From Microbacterium oxydans (GTDB taxonomy: Bacteria > Actinomycetota > Actinomycetes > Actinomycetales > Microbacteriaceae), in the NCBI RefSeq assembly GCF_026559675.1, contig NZ_CP092891.1, forward strand, positions 3,410,001 to 3,474,000: a DNA stretch of 64,000 nt, written 5' to 3'. The translations under genes were made by a program, and so were the position numbers. Shown one piece after another: positions 9,121-17,197 of this stretch. Every line of letters starts with the position of its first letter. Position 1 is the first letter of the stretch. A model generated the notes under the pieces. It was not told the origin of the DNA, made no database searches, and was given only the letters and a program-made list of their open reading frames with translations.

Positions 9121-9126
9121 ATGCTA
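9121..9126 (-). promoter_or_regulatory. -10 element TAGCAT of the 133-residue protein gene
   Basis: TAGCAT lies 6 nt before ATG 9114. Confidence 0.5.
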
Positions 9127-9141
9127 GCCAGAACAGGGTCC

Positions 9142-10107
9142 TCAGTGCGTGTACTCCATGAGCTCGACGCCGAGGACCCGGAAAGCGTCGTGCGCGCGCA
9201 GCCGATGGGTGATCGAGAGGTCGTCGAAGCAGACGATGAGCGAGTAGGCGACGCCCGCGCGAGGACCGGCGAGCACGCCCGCCTCGGCCCGGACACCGCG
9301 GTCACGACCGGTCTTGTTCACGAACAGCAGGCCGTGGGCGTCGTGATCGTGCGAGAACGGGTCGAGCCCGGTGGACGCCGCGACCAGGCTCAGGTCCTGG
9401 TTCAGGCTTAGCCACTCCGAGACCTGGGCGCTGACGGCCGCGTCGACGACCTGCGAGTTCACGAGGGCGGAGAACAGTCCGGCGAGCTCGCGCGCCGACC
9501 CCACCGCGACCTGGGGTGCGTCGTCCGGTCCGCGCCGGTCACGGAAGCGGTCGAGCACGGCGGTACGTCGCAGACCGAGCGATTCGATGCGCTCGCGCAC
9601 CCGGTCGTGGCCGACCTTCTGCAGCAGCGCGTTCACCGCGATGGGGTCGCCCGCGGTGGCGGCCAGCACGGCGAGGTCTTCCAGCGGCAGCGCCGGCGCG
9701 TGCAGGTGGCGCCACAGCCCCGAGGTCTCGACCGCATCGACGGTCGAGCGCTCGACGATCTCGAAGGGATCCAGGGTCCCGTCCTCGAACCCGGCCGCCA
9801 CCTCGATCAGCAGCGGCACGACCCCGAGCCCCGCGACCGGCATCGTCACGTGGTCGTCACCGGCCAGCACGTGCACATGACTGTCGAGGTCGACGACGTG
9901 CACCGAGACCTGCGCACCGGAGTCGACCAGGCCCTCCAGGGAACGGAGCGTGGCCGTGAACGAACGACGCCCGACGGCGGCGCGACGCGGAACACGGCGA
10001 CTCGTGCGGTGCGAGCGCCGGCCCGCAGCGGCGGACTCCGGAGCACCACCGAGAGACTCGGGGGCCGAGGAGTTGCGGAACCCTTCACCAGGCTCGAGAG
10101 CGCCCAC
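9142..10107 (-). CDS. Class A beta-lactamase-fold protein lacking catalytic Ser and Lys
   Basis: A 321-residue protein aligning by eye with serine hydrolases of the class A beta-lactamase fold over residues 55-315. The position of the SxxK motif reads AGLG (92-95), and the SDN region reads TAGDPIA (151-157). The KTG-type motif survives (NKTG, 264-267). The nucleophile and general base are therefore missing, so this is probably a binding or regulatory pseudoenzyme. There is no signal peptide; residues 1-50 are basic and low complexity. GTG 10107 was chosen because AAGGA precedes it by 5 nt. Confidence 0.75.
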   Translation of the reverse strand: MGALEPGEGFRNSSAPESLGGAPESAAAGRRSHRTSRRVPRRAAVGRRSFTATLRSLEGLVDSGAQVSVHVVDLDSHVHVLAGDDHVTMPVAGLGVVPLLIEVAAGFEDGTLDPFEIVERSTVDAVETSGLWRHLHAPALPLEDLAVLAATAGDPIAVNALLQKVGHDRVRERIESLGLRRTAVLDRFRDRRGPDDAPQVAVGSARELAGLFSALVNSQVVDAAVSAQVSEWLSLNQDLSLVAASTGLDPFSHDHDAHGLLFVNKTGRDRGVRAEAGVLAGPRAGVAYSLIVCFDDLSITHRLRAHDAFRVLGVELMEYTH

Positions 10108-10143
10108 GCTGATCCTTAGGGGGGTGGATGTGCGGGATACCGA

Positions 10144-10158
10144 GGGGAGGCGCTCCCC
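10144..10158. other. Small perfect hairpin in the 5' leader of the beta-lactamase-fold gene
   Basis: GGGGAG-GCG-CTCCCC lies 37 nt upstream of GTG 10107. It may be a leader structure or an operator. Nothing else in this gap is recognisable. Confidence 0.3.
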
Positions 10159-10217
10159 AGCGGCAGGGCTATCGTAACCCCACCGCCAGGGGATGCCTCA
10201 CAGAGTCGGACGATTGG

Positions 10218-12182
10218 TCACCAGATGGTCACCCGCGACTCCGCGGGGAGCCAGAGCGCGTCGGTCTCGGCCACCCCGAAGGCCTCGTAGAAGGCGTCGA
10301 TGTTGCGCACGATCTGGTTGCAGCGGAACTCGTTCGGCGAGTGCGGATCGATCGTCAGCAGCCGCAGGGTCTCGGCGTCGCGGCTCTTCTGCTGCCACAC
10401 CTGCGCCCACGACAGCAGCAGGCGCTGCACGCCCGTGTAGCCGTCGATCACGGGCGCCTCGGCCCCGTCGAGCGACAGCTCGTAGGCCTTCAGGGCGATG
10501 CCGAGTCCGCCGAGGTCGCCGATGTTCTCGCCGATCGTCAGCGCGCCGTTGACGTGGTGCTCGGCGTCGAGACCCTCCGGCACCAGAGCGTCGTACTGCG
10601 CGATGAGCGCCTTCGTCCGCTGCTCGAACGCCGAGCGGTCGGCATCCGTCCACCAGTCCTGCAGCCGGCCGTCGCCGTCGTAGCGGCTGCCCTGGTCGTC
10701 GAAGCCGTGGCCGATCTCGTGGCCGATGACCGCACCGATGCCGCCGTAGTTCGCGGCCGCGTCACGTCCGGCGTCGAAGAACGGGTACTGCAGGATGGCC
10801 GCGGGGAACACGATCTCGTTCATCGACGGGTTGTAGTACGCGTTGACCATCTGCGGCGGCATGTGCCACTCCGTGCGGTCGATGGGCTTGCCCACCTTGT
10901 CGACGTTGCGGTCGTGTTCGAAGATCGAGGCCCGGCGCACGTTCCCGAACAGGTCGGCCCGGTCGATCTCGAGGCTCGAGTAGTCGCGCCACACCTCGGG
11001 GTGGCCGATCTTCGGGGTGAACGCGTCGAGCTTGGCGAGCGCGCGCTCACGGGTCTCCGCCGTCATCCACTCGAGCTCGGTGATGCTCTGCCGGTAGGCC
11101 TCGACGAGGTTCGCGACCAGCTCGTCCATCGCCGCCTTCGCCGTCGGCGGGTAGTGCCGCTCGACGTAGACCTTGCCGATCGCCTCGCCGAGAGCCCCCT
11201 CGGTGAGCGAGACGCCGCGCTTCCATCGCTCGCGGATCGTGGGGACGCCGGTGAGCTCGGTGCCGTAGAAGGAGAAGTTCTCCTGCACCAGATCGTCGGT
11301 GAGGTAGGGCGCCGCCGCGTGCACGGCCTTCGCGCGCAGCCAGGCCTTCCAGTCGTCCAGGCGCTCGGCGGTGAGCAGCGAGCCCAGGCCCTCGAAGAAG
11401 CTGGGCTGCGAGACCACGACCTCGTCGAAGGCCACGGGGTTCGAGGGCGAGACCGCCTCGCGCCACGGGGCCAGATCGACGCCCGCGAGCTCCTGCAGCT
11501 CCTCCCACGTCTTGAGGTTGTAGGTCGCGACCGCGTCGCGGCTGCGGACGTTGTCCCAGTGGTGGCCCGCGAGCTCGGTCTCGAGCGCGATGGCACGGTC
11601 GGCGTTCGCCCCGGCATCCGCGACGCCCGCCAGCCCGAGCAGGCGCTCGAGGTGCGCGCGGTACGCGGCCCGGGTGTCGGCGAAGGTGTCGAGGCGGAAG
11701 TAGCTCTCGTCGGGCAGGGACAGCCCGGCCTGCACGAGCACCGGCAGGTAGCGCTCCGGGTCGCCGGGGTCTCCGTCGACGTAGAGGCCGATCACCGACG
11801 CGCGGCCGTCGCGGTCGTAGGTGCCCACCGTGCGCAGGAAGGCCGGGATGCCGTCGATCGCATCGATCTCGGCGAGGGTCTCCGCCAGCGGGGCGACACC
11901 GGCGGCGTCGATGCGCTCGGTGTCCATGAAGCTCGCGAACAGGTCGCCGATCTTGCGGGCGAGGGTGCCCTCCGCCGCGTCCTGCGACTCCTCGATGATC
12001 GCGCGGACGTCTTTCTCCGCCTGCTCGGCCAGGAGGTGGAACGAGCCCCAGCGCGCCTTGTCGCCGGGGATCTCGGTGCGGGCGAGCCAGGCGCCGTTCA
12101 CGTGGCGATAGAGGTCGTCCTGCGGGCGGATGTCGGAGCTGAACTCATCAAGGGCGAGGCCCACGGGAAGAACGTCAGTCAT
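10218..12182 (-). CDS. M13-family zinc metalloendopeptidase (neprilysin/PepO-like)
   Basis: A 654-residue peptidase that cleaves small peptides on the amino side of hydrophobic residues. The zinc site is HEIGH (in IGHEIGHGFDDQGSRYDGDG), with the third ligand and Asp in the downstream ENIGD motif. The N-terminal M13 domain (DDLYRHVNGAW) is complete, as is the C-terminal SPNEFRCNQIVRN region. No signal peptide or membrane anchor is visible, so it is cytoplasmic, as for other bacterial PepO-type enzymes. ATG 12182 is set by TAGGCT 7 nt upstream. Confidence 0.93.
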   Translation of the reverse strand: MTDVLPVGLALDEFSSDIRPQDDLYRHVNGAWLARTEIPGDKARWGSFHLLAEQAEKDVRAIIEESQDAAEGTLARKIGDLFASFMDTERIDAAGVAPLAETLAEIDAIDGIPAFLRTVGTYDRDGRASVIGLYVDGDPGDPERYLPVLVQAGLSLPDESYFRLDTFADTRAAYRAHLERLLGLAGVADAGANADRAIALETELAGHHWDNVRSRDAVATYNLKTWEELQELAGVDLAPWREAVSPSNPVAFDEVVVSQPSFFEGLGSLLTAERLDDWKAWLRAKAVHAAAPYLTDDLVQENFSFYGTELTGVPTIRERWKRGVSLTEGALGEAIGKVYVERHYPPTAKAAMDELVANLVEAYRQSITELEWMTAETRERALAKLDAFTPKIGHPEVWRDYSSLEIDRADLFGNVRRASIFEHDRNVDKVGKPIDRTEWHMPPQMVNAYYNPSMNEIVFPAAILQYPFFDAGRDAAANYGGIGAVIGHEIGHGFDDQGSRYDGDGRLQDWWTDADRSAFEQRTKALIAQYDALVPEGLDAEHHVNGALTIGENIGDLGGLGIALKAYELSLDGAEAPVIDGYTGVQRLLLSWAQVWQQKSRDAETLRLLTIDPHSPNEFRCNQIVRNIDAFYEAFGVAETDALWLPAESRVTIW

Positions 12183-12189
12183 GCGCCCC

Positions 12190-12195
12190 AGCCTA
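12190..12195 (-). promoter_or_regulatory. -10 element TAGGCT of the M13 peptidase gene
   Basis: TAGGCT lies 7 nt before ATG 12182. Confidence 0.5.
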
Positions 12196-12254
12196 TGACC
12201 CGCCTCCCCCACTGTGTCGAGAAGCACCTTCCTCTCCGTGTCGGCATCCGCGAC

Positions 12255-12803
12255 TCAGCGCCGACGGAACCAGCGTCCGCGACGGGTGGGAGCCTCGGGG
12301 GCGGCGGGCGCCGGCCGTGCCGCTCGGCGAGCGCGCCACGCCTCGACCTCGGCCTCCACGTCCCGCGGTGCGGTGACGACGGGCGGACCGCCCTGGAGCT
12401 GACGCCGCGCCTCGCGCACACGCCGGTTGAAGTCCTCCACCACGTCGCGCACGTCCGACTCGCGCCCGAGCAGGTCGAGCTGGTCGTCCAGTTCGCGATC
12501 CTCGGTGCGGAGCAGGATGGCGGGAGGGCCGAGCCCGGTGAGGTTCTCGGTCTCGATCTTGCGGCGGATCCACCAGTCCGGGTCGTGGTGGGTGCCGAGC
12601 CCCTCCAGAGGCTTCCCGGCACCGGGCAGGTCATCGAACTCGCCGCGACGGATCGCGACCTGGATGGCGGTCTCGATGAACGCCGCGCGGTCGACCGCGG
12701 CGGCCGCCCCGGGTGGCGTCCCCGTCTCCTCATCGCCGTCCGCGCTCTCGCCGTGCTGCTGATTCGCGAGGTATCGCGCCGCCGCGTCCCTGGGGTCCGT
12801 CAT
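12255..12803 (-). CDS. DUF1992-domain protein (DnaJC28-like conserved region)
   Basis: A 182-residue soluble protein. Residues about 40-110 carry the DUF1992 signature (IQVAIRRGEFDDLPGAGKPLE...DPDWWIRRKI), the region shared with eukaryotic DnaJ homologue C28; there is no J domain. The C-terminal third is Arg/Ala/Pro-rich and ends in RGRWFRRR. Its function is unknown in the family. ATG 12803 is supported by a strong GGAGGTGG site 4 nt upstream. It is divergent from the MATE exporter. Confidence 0.8.
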   Translation of the reverse strand: MTDPRDAAARYLANQQHGESADGDEETGTPPGAAAAVDRAAFIETAIQVAIRRGEFDDLPGAGKPLEGLGTHHDPDWWIRRKIETENLTGLGPPAILLRTEDRELDDQLDLLGRESDVRDVVEDFNRRVREARRQLQGGPPVVTAPRDVEAEVEAWRARRAARPAPAAPEAPTRRGRWFRRR

Positions 12804-12885
12804 GATCCACCTCCGTGGCATCCGGGTTCCTCTCCACCCTACGACTCCCCTGACGGACGGTCGCGAGGACGTCGGCCCCACGCCA

Positions 12886-12891
12886 TAGGCT
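12886..12891 (+). promoter_or_regulatory. -10 element TAGGCT of the MATE exporter gene
   Basis: TAGGCT lies 6 nt before ATG 12898. Confidence 0.55.
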
Positions 12892-12897
12892 CGGAGG

Positions 12898-14220
12898 ATG
12901 ACCGCGCGCACCTCCCTCAACCGAGAGATCCTGCGCCTGGCCGTCCCCGCCCTCGGCGCCCTCATCGCGGAGCCGGCCTTCCTGATCGTGGATGCCGCGC
13001 TCGTCGGGCACCTGGGCACGACTCCGCTCGCCGGACTCGGCATCGCCGGCGCGGTGCTGCAGACCATCGTCGGGCTCATGGTGTTCCTCGCCTACTCGAC
13101 CACCCCCGCGGTGGCACGCCGTTTCGGTGCGGGGCAGCCGGGCGAGGCCGTGTCCGTCGGCGTGAACGGCATGTGGCTCGCCCTCGGGCTCGGCGCCGTG
13201 CTCGCGGTCGTCGGGGCGGTCTCCTCGCCGTGGCTGGTCTCCCTGTTCGGAGCGAGCGACGCCGTCGCCGCCCAGGCGGACGAGTACCTCGTGATCTCGA
13301 TGTGGGGCCTGCCGGCGATGCTCATCGTGTTCGCCGCGACGGGTCTGCTCCGCGGCATGCAGGACACGATGACCCCGCTGTGGATCGCGGGACTCGGCTT
13401 CGGCGCGAACGCCCTGCTCAACTGGCTGTTCATCTACGGGTTCGGGTGGGGCATCGCGGGTTCGGCCGCCGGCACGGTGACCGCCCAGTGGGGCATGGTC
13501 GCCGCCTATGTGCTCGTCATCCGCCGCCTCGCCACCCGGCACAGCGCGTCCCTGCGCGCCCAGCGTGCCGGCATCCGCAACACCGCCACCTCGGGCGGCT
13601 GGCTGTTCCTGCGCACGGTGAGCCTGCGCGTCGCGCTGCTCGCGACGGTCGGTGTCGCGACCGGCATCGGCACCGAGGAGCTCGCCGGGTGGCAGATCGT
13701 GTTCACGATCTTCTCCGCCGCGGCCTTCGCGCTCGACGCGCTGGCGATCGCCGCCCAGGCCCTCATCGGCAAGGAGCTCGGCGCCGGCGACGAGCAGCGG
13801 GTGCATCGCGTGCTCGGTCGCACGGTCGCGTGGGGCGCCTGGTTCGGCGTGATCGTCGGCGGCCTGATAGCGGCCCTGTCCGGCGTGCTCGGCATCGTGT
13901 TCACGGGCGATGCCGAGATCGCGGCGCTCGTCCAGCCGGCATTGCTCGTGCTCGCCGTCGCGCAGCCGATCGCCGGTGTGGTGTTCGTACTCGACGGGGT
14001 GCTCATGGGCGCGAACGACGCTCGGTACCTCGCGATCGCCGGGGGCCTGAACCTCGTCCCGTTCCTGCCCGCGCTCTGGATCATCGCCGCCAGCGGGGTC
14101 GACGGCATGGCGGGACTCATCTGGCTCGCGGTCGCCTTCTTCGGGGTGTACCTGCTCGCGCGCCTCGGCACCCTGGGATGGCGCGTCCGATCGGGCCGAT
14201 GGCTGGGAGCGAACGCATGA
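12898..14220 (+). CDS. MATE-family efflux transporter (DinF-like)
   Basis: A 440-residue inner-membrane exporter with 12 hydrophobic segments in two similar halves. The N-terminus LNREILRLAVPALGALIAEPAFLIVDAALVGHLG is typical of the DinF branch of MATE transporters, which expel cationic or organic compounds by Na+ or H+ exchange. Start and promoter come from TAGGCT at 12886-12891. It is monocistronic; the 138 nt after it contain no recognisable gene. Confidence 0.92.
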   Translation: MTARTSLNREILRLAVPALGALIAEPAFLIVDAALVGHLGTTPLAGLGIAGAVLQTIVGLMVFLAYSTTPAVARRFGAGQPGEAVSVGVNGMWLALGLGAVLAVVGAVSSPWLVSLFGASDAVAAQADEYLVISMWGLPAMLIVFAATGLLRGMQDTMTPLWIAGLGFGANALLNWLFIYGFGWGIAGSAAGTVTAQWGMVAAYVLVIRRLATRHSASLRAQRAGIRNTATSGGWLFLRTVSLRVALLATVGVATGIGTEELAGWQIVFTIFSAAAFALDALAIAAQALIGKELGAGDEQRVHRVLGRTVAWGAWFGVIVGGLIAALSGVLGIVFTGDAEIAALVQPALLVLAVAQPIAGVVFVLDGVLMGANDARYLAIAGGLNLVPFLPALWIIAASGVDGMAGLIWLAVAFFGVYLLARLGTLGWRVRSGRWLGANA

Positions 14221-14358
14221 CGACACCGCTGCGCGCATCGACCGGCTCTTTCCTGCACCGACTCTGCTGATCGCGACTTCTCCCCATCCCCTGGAATCCC
14301 CGGAATACAGCGTCTCCCCGCCCTGGCACGTCGACGATGATCGGGAGACACTGAAGGG

Positions 14359-14634
14359 ATGTTGGGGATGACGGAACCACAGGTCTGGACGCTGATCGGC
14401 GTCTTCGCCGCCGGGATGTTCGGCACGATCACGCTCGTGTCGACGATCCTCCTGCGGAGCATTCAGAACGAGTTCGCGAGCATGCGGCGGGAGTTCGGAA
14501 GCGAGTTCGCGAGTGTGCGGACCGAGTTCGCGAGTGTGCGGGGAGAGATCCGGGCGGTCCACGGACGCATCGACCATCTCGACCGCGACGTCAACGCGAT
14601 CTACCGCCACCTGTTCGGCATCGACCGCGGCTGA
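14359..14634 (+). CDS. Small single-span membrane protein with 7-residue coiled-coil repeats
   Basis: 91 residues. A hydrophobic segment at about 10-32 is followed by a repeat region in which EFASVRx recurs every 7 residues (EFASMRR, EFASVRT, EFASVRG, then EIRAVHG and RIDHLDR), predicting a long coiled coil on one side of the membrane. The DNA of the repeats is also near identical. ATG 14368 is an alternative start. The layout (one membrane segment plus repeats) resembles the pair at 27597-28185, though the repeat unit there is 11 residues. Function unknown. Confidence 0.65.
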   Translation: MLGMTEPQVWTLIGVFAAGMFGTITLVSTILLRSIQNEFASMRREFGSEFASVRTEFASVRGEIRAVHGRIDHLDRDVNAIYRHLFGIDRG

Positions 14635-14665
14635 CCGGCGTCGGTCCCGCGAGCGGAGCGCGCGG

Positions 14666-14812
14666 TCAGGCGATCTCGAGCTCCGCGATCACGATCTTCT
14701 TCATGTGCATCAGCGCCTGGATCTGCTCGGGCCGCTGCTGCAGCAGGTCGAGGCCGGCAGGGATCACCTGCCAACTGACGCCGAACCGGTCCTTGCACCG
14801 GTTCCTGAACGC
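14666..14812 (-). pseudogene. Remnant of a VOC/PhnB-type (3-demethylubiquinone methyltransferase-like) gene
   Basis: The last about 45 codons encode CKDRFGVSWQVIPAGLDLL...MHMKKIVIAELE, matching the usual C-terminus of PhnB-like VOC proteins (DrFGvSWQivP...mkkiDia.le). No start or N-terminal VOC half is present. The reading frame runs upstream into the TrmH gene, whose stop lies at 14815. I infer deletion of the 5' part. There is no promoter or ribosome site. Confidence 0.6.
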
Positions 14813-14814
14813 GA

Positions 14815-15480
14815 TCAGCCCGCGTATCTCCGACACCACTCGTACATGATCACGGCGGCGGCGGCGCTCGCGTTGATCGAGCGCGTCGACCCGTACTGGG
14901 TGATCTCGATGTGGGCGGATGCCGCGGCGAGCGCCTCCGCCGACAAGCCCGGCCCTTCCTGACCGAACAGGAGTACGCACCGCTGCGGGAGGTCGGCGCG
15001 ATCGACCGGGACCGCACCGTCGACGTTGTCGACCGCGATGATCGGGATGCCCTCGGCCGCGGCCCACGCGGCGAACGTCTCGACATCTTCATGATGGACG
15101 ACGTGCTGGTACCGGTCGGTGACCATGGCGCCGCGCTTGTTCCAGCGGCGGCGGCCGATGATGTGCACGGTGTCGGCGAGGAACGCGTTGGCGCTGCGCA
15201 CGATCGACCCGATGTTCATGTCGTGCTGCCAGTTCTCGATGGCGACGTGGAACGGATGCCGCTGCGTGTCGAGGTCGGCCACGATCGCCTCCATCCGCCA
15301 ATAGCGGTAGCGGTCGATCACGTTGCGGGTGTCTCCCGCGGCCAGGAGCTCGGGGTCGTACTGCGGGCCCTCAGGCCAGGCCTTCTCGCCGCCGGGCCAG
15401 GGGCCGACGCCGTAGCCGGGCTGGGCGATCGAACCCGTCGGGGCGCCTGGGGTGGTGCTCTCCGGCGCCTCGTCATCCAT
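14815..15480 (-). CDS. SpoU/TrmH-family RNA 2'-O-methyltransferase
   Basis: A 221-residue SAM-dependent methyltransferase with the trefoil-knot (SPOUT) fold. It has the three family motifs in order: NIGSIVRSANAF (motif 1, about residue 90), LLFGQEGPGLS (motif 2) and GSTRSINASAAAAVIMYEW (motif 3). The target is a tRNA or rRNA ribose. The first about 50 residues are a Pro/Gly-rich extension. ATG 15480 follows TAGCCT by 6 nt. The stop abuts the VOC remnant. Confidence 0.88.
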   Translation of the reverse strand: MDDEAPESTTPGAPTGSIAQPGYGVGPWPGGEKAWPEGPQYDPELLAAGDTRNVIDRYRYWRMEAIVADLDTQRHPFHVAIENWQHDMNIGSIVRSANAFLADTVHIIGRRRWNKRGAMVTDRYQHVVHHEDVETFAAWAAAEGIPIIAVDNVDGAVPVDRADLPQRCVLLFGQEGPGLSAEALAAASAHIEITQYGSTRSINASAAAAVIMYEWCRRYAG

Positions 15481-15486
15481 CCCGCC

Positions 15487-15492
15487 AGGCTA
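15487..15492 (-). promoter_or_regulatory. -10 element TAGCCT of the TrmH-family gene
   Basis: TAGCCT lies 6 nt before ATG 15480. Confidence 0.5.
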
Positions 15493-15526
15493 TCGCCGCG
15501 ACACGTCGGTTCCGACGCAGAGGATA

Positions 15527-15542
15527 TTTAGGTGGACCGAAA
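15527..15542. promoter_or_regulatory. MntR/DtxR-type box 1 upstream of mntH
   Basis: TTTAGGTGGACCGAAA is a 16-bp palindrome with one mismatched pair, close to the actinobacterial DtxR/MntR box pattern (TTTAGGT...ACCTAAA). It sits just upstream of the putative -10 TACGCT (15545-15550). Confidence 0.65.
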
Positions 15543-15554
15543 AATACGCTACGG

Positions 15555-15570
15555 TTTCGGTGTGCCTAAA
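15555..15570. promoter_or_regulatory. MntR/DtxR-type box 2 upstream of mntH
   Basis: TTTCGGTGTGCCTAAA is the same type of palindrome in mirrored orientation, 28 bp centre to centre from box 1. The two boxes bracket the -10, so bound repressor would block RNA polymerase. Confidence 0.65.
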
Positions 15571-15585
15571 AATTCGGATCTCCTG

Positions 15586-16854
15586 ATGACGACCCCGGCC
15601 GCGCCCGCGGCGAGAGCGCCTCGCAGCCTGTGGCTGCTCGGACCGGCCCTCGTCGCCGGCGTGGCCTACCTCGACCCCGGCAACGTCGCCAGCAACATGA
15701 CCGCGGGGGCGCAGTACGGCTACCTGCTGGTGTGGGTCGTCCTCGCGGGCAACGTGATGGCCTGGCTGATCCAGTACCTCTCGGCCAAGCTCGGCGTCGT
15801 CACCGGGCAGAGCCTTCCCGAGGTGCTGGGCGCCCGCCTGAAGCGACCCTGGGCCCGCCGCGCCTACTGGCTGCAGGCCGAGCTCGTCGCGATGGCCACC
15901 GACCTCGCCGAGGTGATCGGCGGCGCGGTCGCCCTCAACCTGCTGTTCGACGTCCCGCTGCTCCTGGGCGGACTGATCACCGGGGCGGTCTCGATGATCC
16001 TGCTCGCGGTGCAGAACCGCGGCGGTGCACGCCCGTTCGAGTTCGTGATCATCGGGCTCATGCTCATCATCACGATCGGATTCCTCGCCGGGCTCTTCGT
16101 GGCTCCTCCGGACCCGGCGGGCGTGCTCGGCGGCATGGTCCCGCGCTTCGAGGGCACCGGATCGGTGCTGCTGGCCGCGTCCATCCTCGGCGCCACGATC
16201 ATGCCGCACGCGATCTACGCACACTCCTCCCTCGCCCGCGATCGCTTCGGGGCCACCACTGCGCACGCCGGCGACGAGGCGGCGCGCACCGAGACCTCGC
16301 GCATCCGCCGCCTGCTGACCGCCACCCGCTGGGACGTCTCGATCGCGATGGTCATCGCCGGCTCCGTGAACCTCGGCATCCTGCTGCTCGCCGCCGCGAA
16401 CCTCGCCGGTGTCGAGGGCACCGACTCCCTGGAGGGCGCGCACGCCGCCCTCGCCGCCGGCCTCGGTCCGGTCGTGGCGACCTTCTTCGCGGTCGGCCTG
16501 CTCGCGTCGGGACTGGCCTCGACCTCGGTGGGCGCCTACGCGGGAGCGGAGATCATGCATGGACTGCTGCACGTGCGCATCCCGCTGCTGCTCCGCCGCC
16601 TGGTGACGCTCATCCCCGCGCTCGTGATCCTCGGCGCCGGCATCGACCCCACGCTCGCGCTGGTCCTCAGCCAGGTGGTGCTGTCGTTCGGCATCCCGTT
16701 CGCGCTGATCCCGCTCGTCGCGCTCACCGCGCAGAAGCGGACACTCGGCGCCTGGGCGAATCGACGCTGGACCACGGCCGCCGGCATCCTCGCGTCCGTG
16801 CTGCTGATCGCGCTCAACGGCGCCCTGCTCTGGCTGGTGCTGACCGGCGCCTGA
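15586..16854 (+). CDS. mntH: Nramp-family Mn2+/divalent metal transporter
   Basis: A 422-residue inner-membrane proton-coupled importer of Mn2+ (also Fe2+). It shows the metal-site motifs of the family: DPGN in helix 1 (YLDPGNVASNM) and MPHAIYAHSS in helix 6. Eleven hydrophobic segments are visible. ATG 15586 is preferred; GTG 15562 is possible but lies inside MntR box 2, too close to the expected transcript start. Regulation by manganese is inferred from the two boxes and from an MntR-like gene at 21058. Confidence 0.92.
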   Translation: MTTPAAPAARAPRSLWLLGPALVAGVAYLDPGNVASNMTAGAQYGYLLVWVVLAGNVMAWLIQYLSAKLGVVTGQSLPEVLGARLKRPWARRAYWLQAELVAMATDLAEVIGGAVALNLLFDVPLLLGGLITGAVSMILLAVQNRGGARPFEFVIIGLMLIITIGFLAGLFVAPPDPAGVLGGMVPRFEGTGSVLLAASILGATIMPHAIYAHSSLARDRFGATTAHAGDEAARTETSRIRRLLTATRWDVSIAMVIAGSVNLGILLLAAANLAGVEGTDSLEGAHAALAAGLGPVVATFFAVGLLASGLASTSVGAYAGAEIMHGLLHVRIPLLLRRLVTLIPALVILGAGIDPTLALVLSQVVLSFGIPFALIPLVALTAQKRTLGAWANRRWTTAAGILASVLLIALNGALLWLVLTGA

Positions 16855-16861
16855 GCCCGGA

Positions 16862-16867
16862 TAGGCT
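16862..16867 (+). promoter_or_regulatory. -10 element TAGGCT of the 98-residue membrane protein gene
   Basis: TAGGCT lies 6 nt before ATG 16874 and only 8 nt after the mntH stop, so the small gene has its own promoter. Confidence 0.5.
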
Positions 16868-16873
16868 CGACAC

Positions 16874-17170
16874 ATGTCTGCCGAGAACGCCCGTCGCACT
16901 GTCCGCATCCTCACCTGGATCGGCTTCGCGACGGGCGTGATCGGCGGCCTGCTGATCGCCTTCCCGAAGGCCATCGGCCCCGGCAGCCCGTGGGTGCAGC
17001 TGGCGCTCGGCGTCGCCACACTCGTGCTGGCCTTCCGTGCCCGCAAGATCGGCATGGACGAGGTCGAGGGGTTCGACGGCCGGCTCTCGCTGGCCGCCGC
17101 CCTCCTCGGATTCCTCGTGCTGTTCTTCGCCGGTCAGGCCGCGTTCATCATCCTGACCACGCTCGGCTGA
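16874..17170 (+). CDS. Small three-helix membrane protein
   Basis: 98 residues with hydrophobic segments at about 11-30, 38-54 and 70-96 and a charged loop (RARKIGMDEVEGFDG) between the second and third. No family is recognised. It lies 20 nt after mntH but has its own leaderless-type promoter. A link to metal transport is not supported beyond position. Confidence 0.7.
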   Translation: MSAENARRTVRILTWIGFATGVIGGLLIAFPKAIGPGSPWVQLALGVATLVLAFRARKIGMDEVEGFDGRLSLAAALLGFLVLFFAGQAAFIILTTLG

Positions 17171-17197
17171 CCGGTATCGCCGAGCGGGTCCGTCCGC

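Noticed and set aside
10128..14270. Open frame of 1380 codons spanning the M13 peptidase, DUF1992 and MATE genes
   Set aside because: Crosses three real genes and two promoters; no recognisable domain.
15562..15585. GTG 15562 as the mntH start
   Set aside because: It lies within MntR box 2, very close to the expected transcript start, and adds residues outside the family N-terminus. It cannot be fully excluded.
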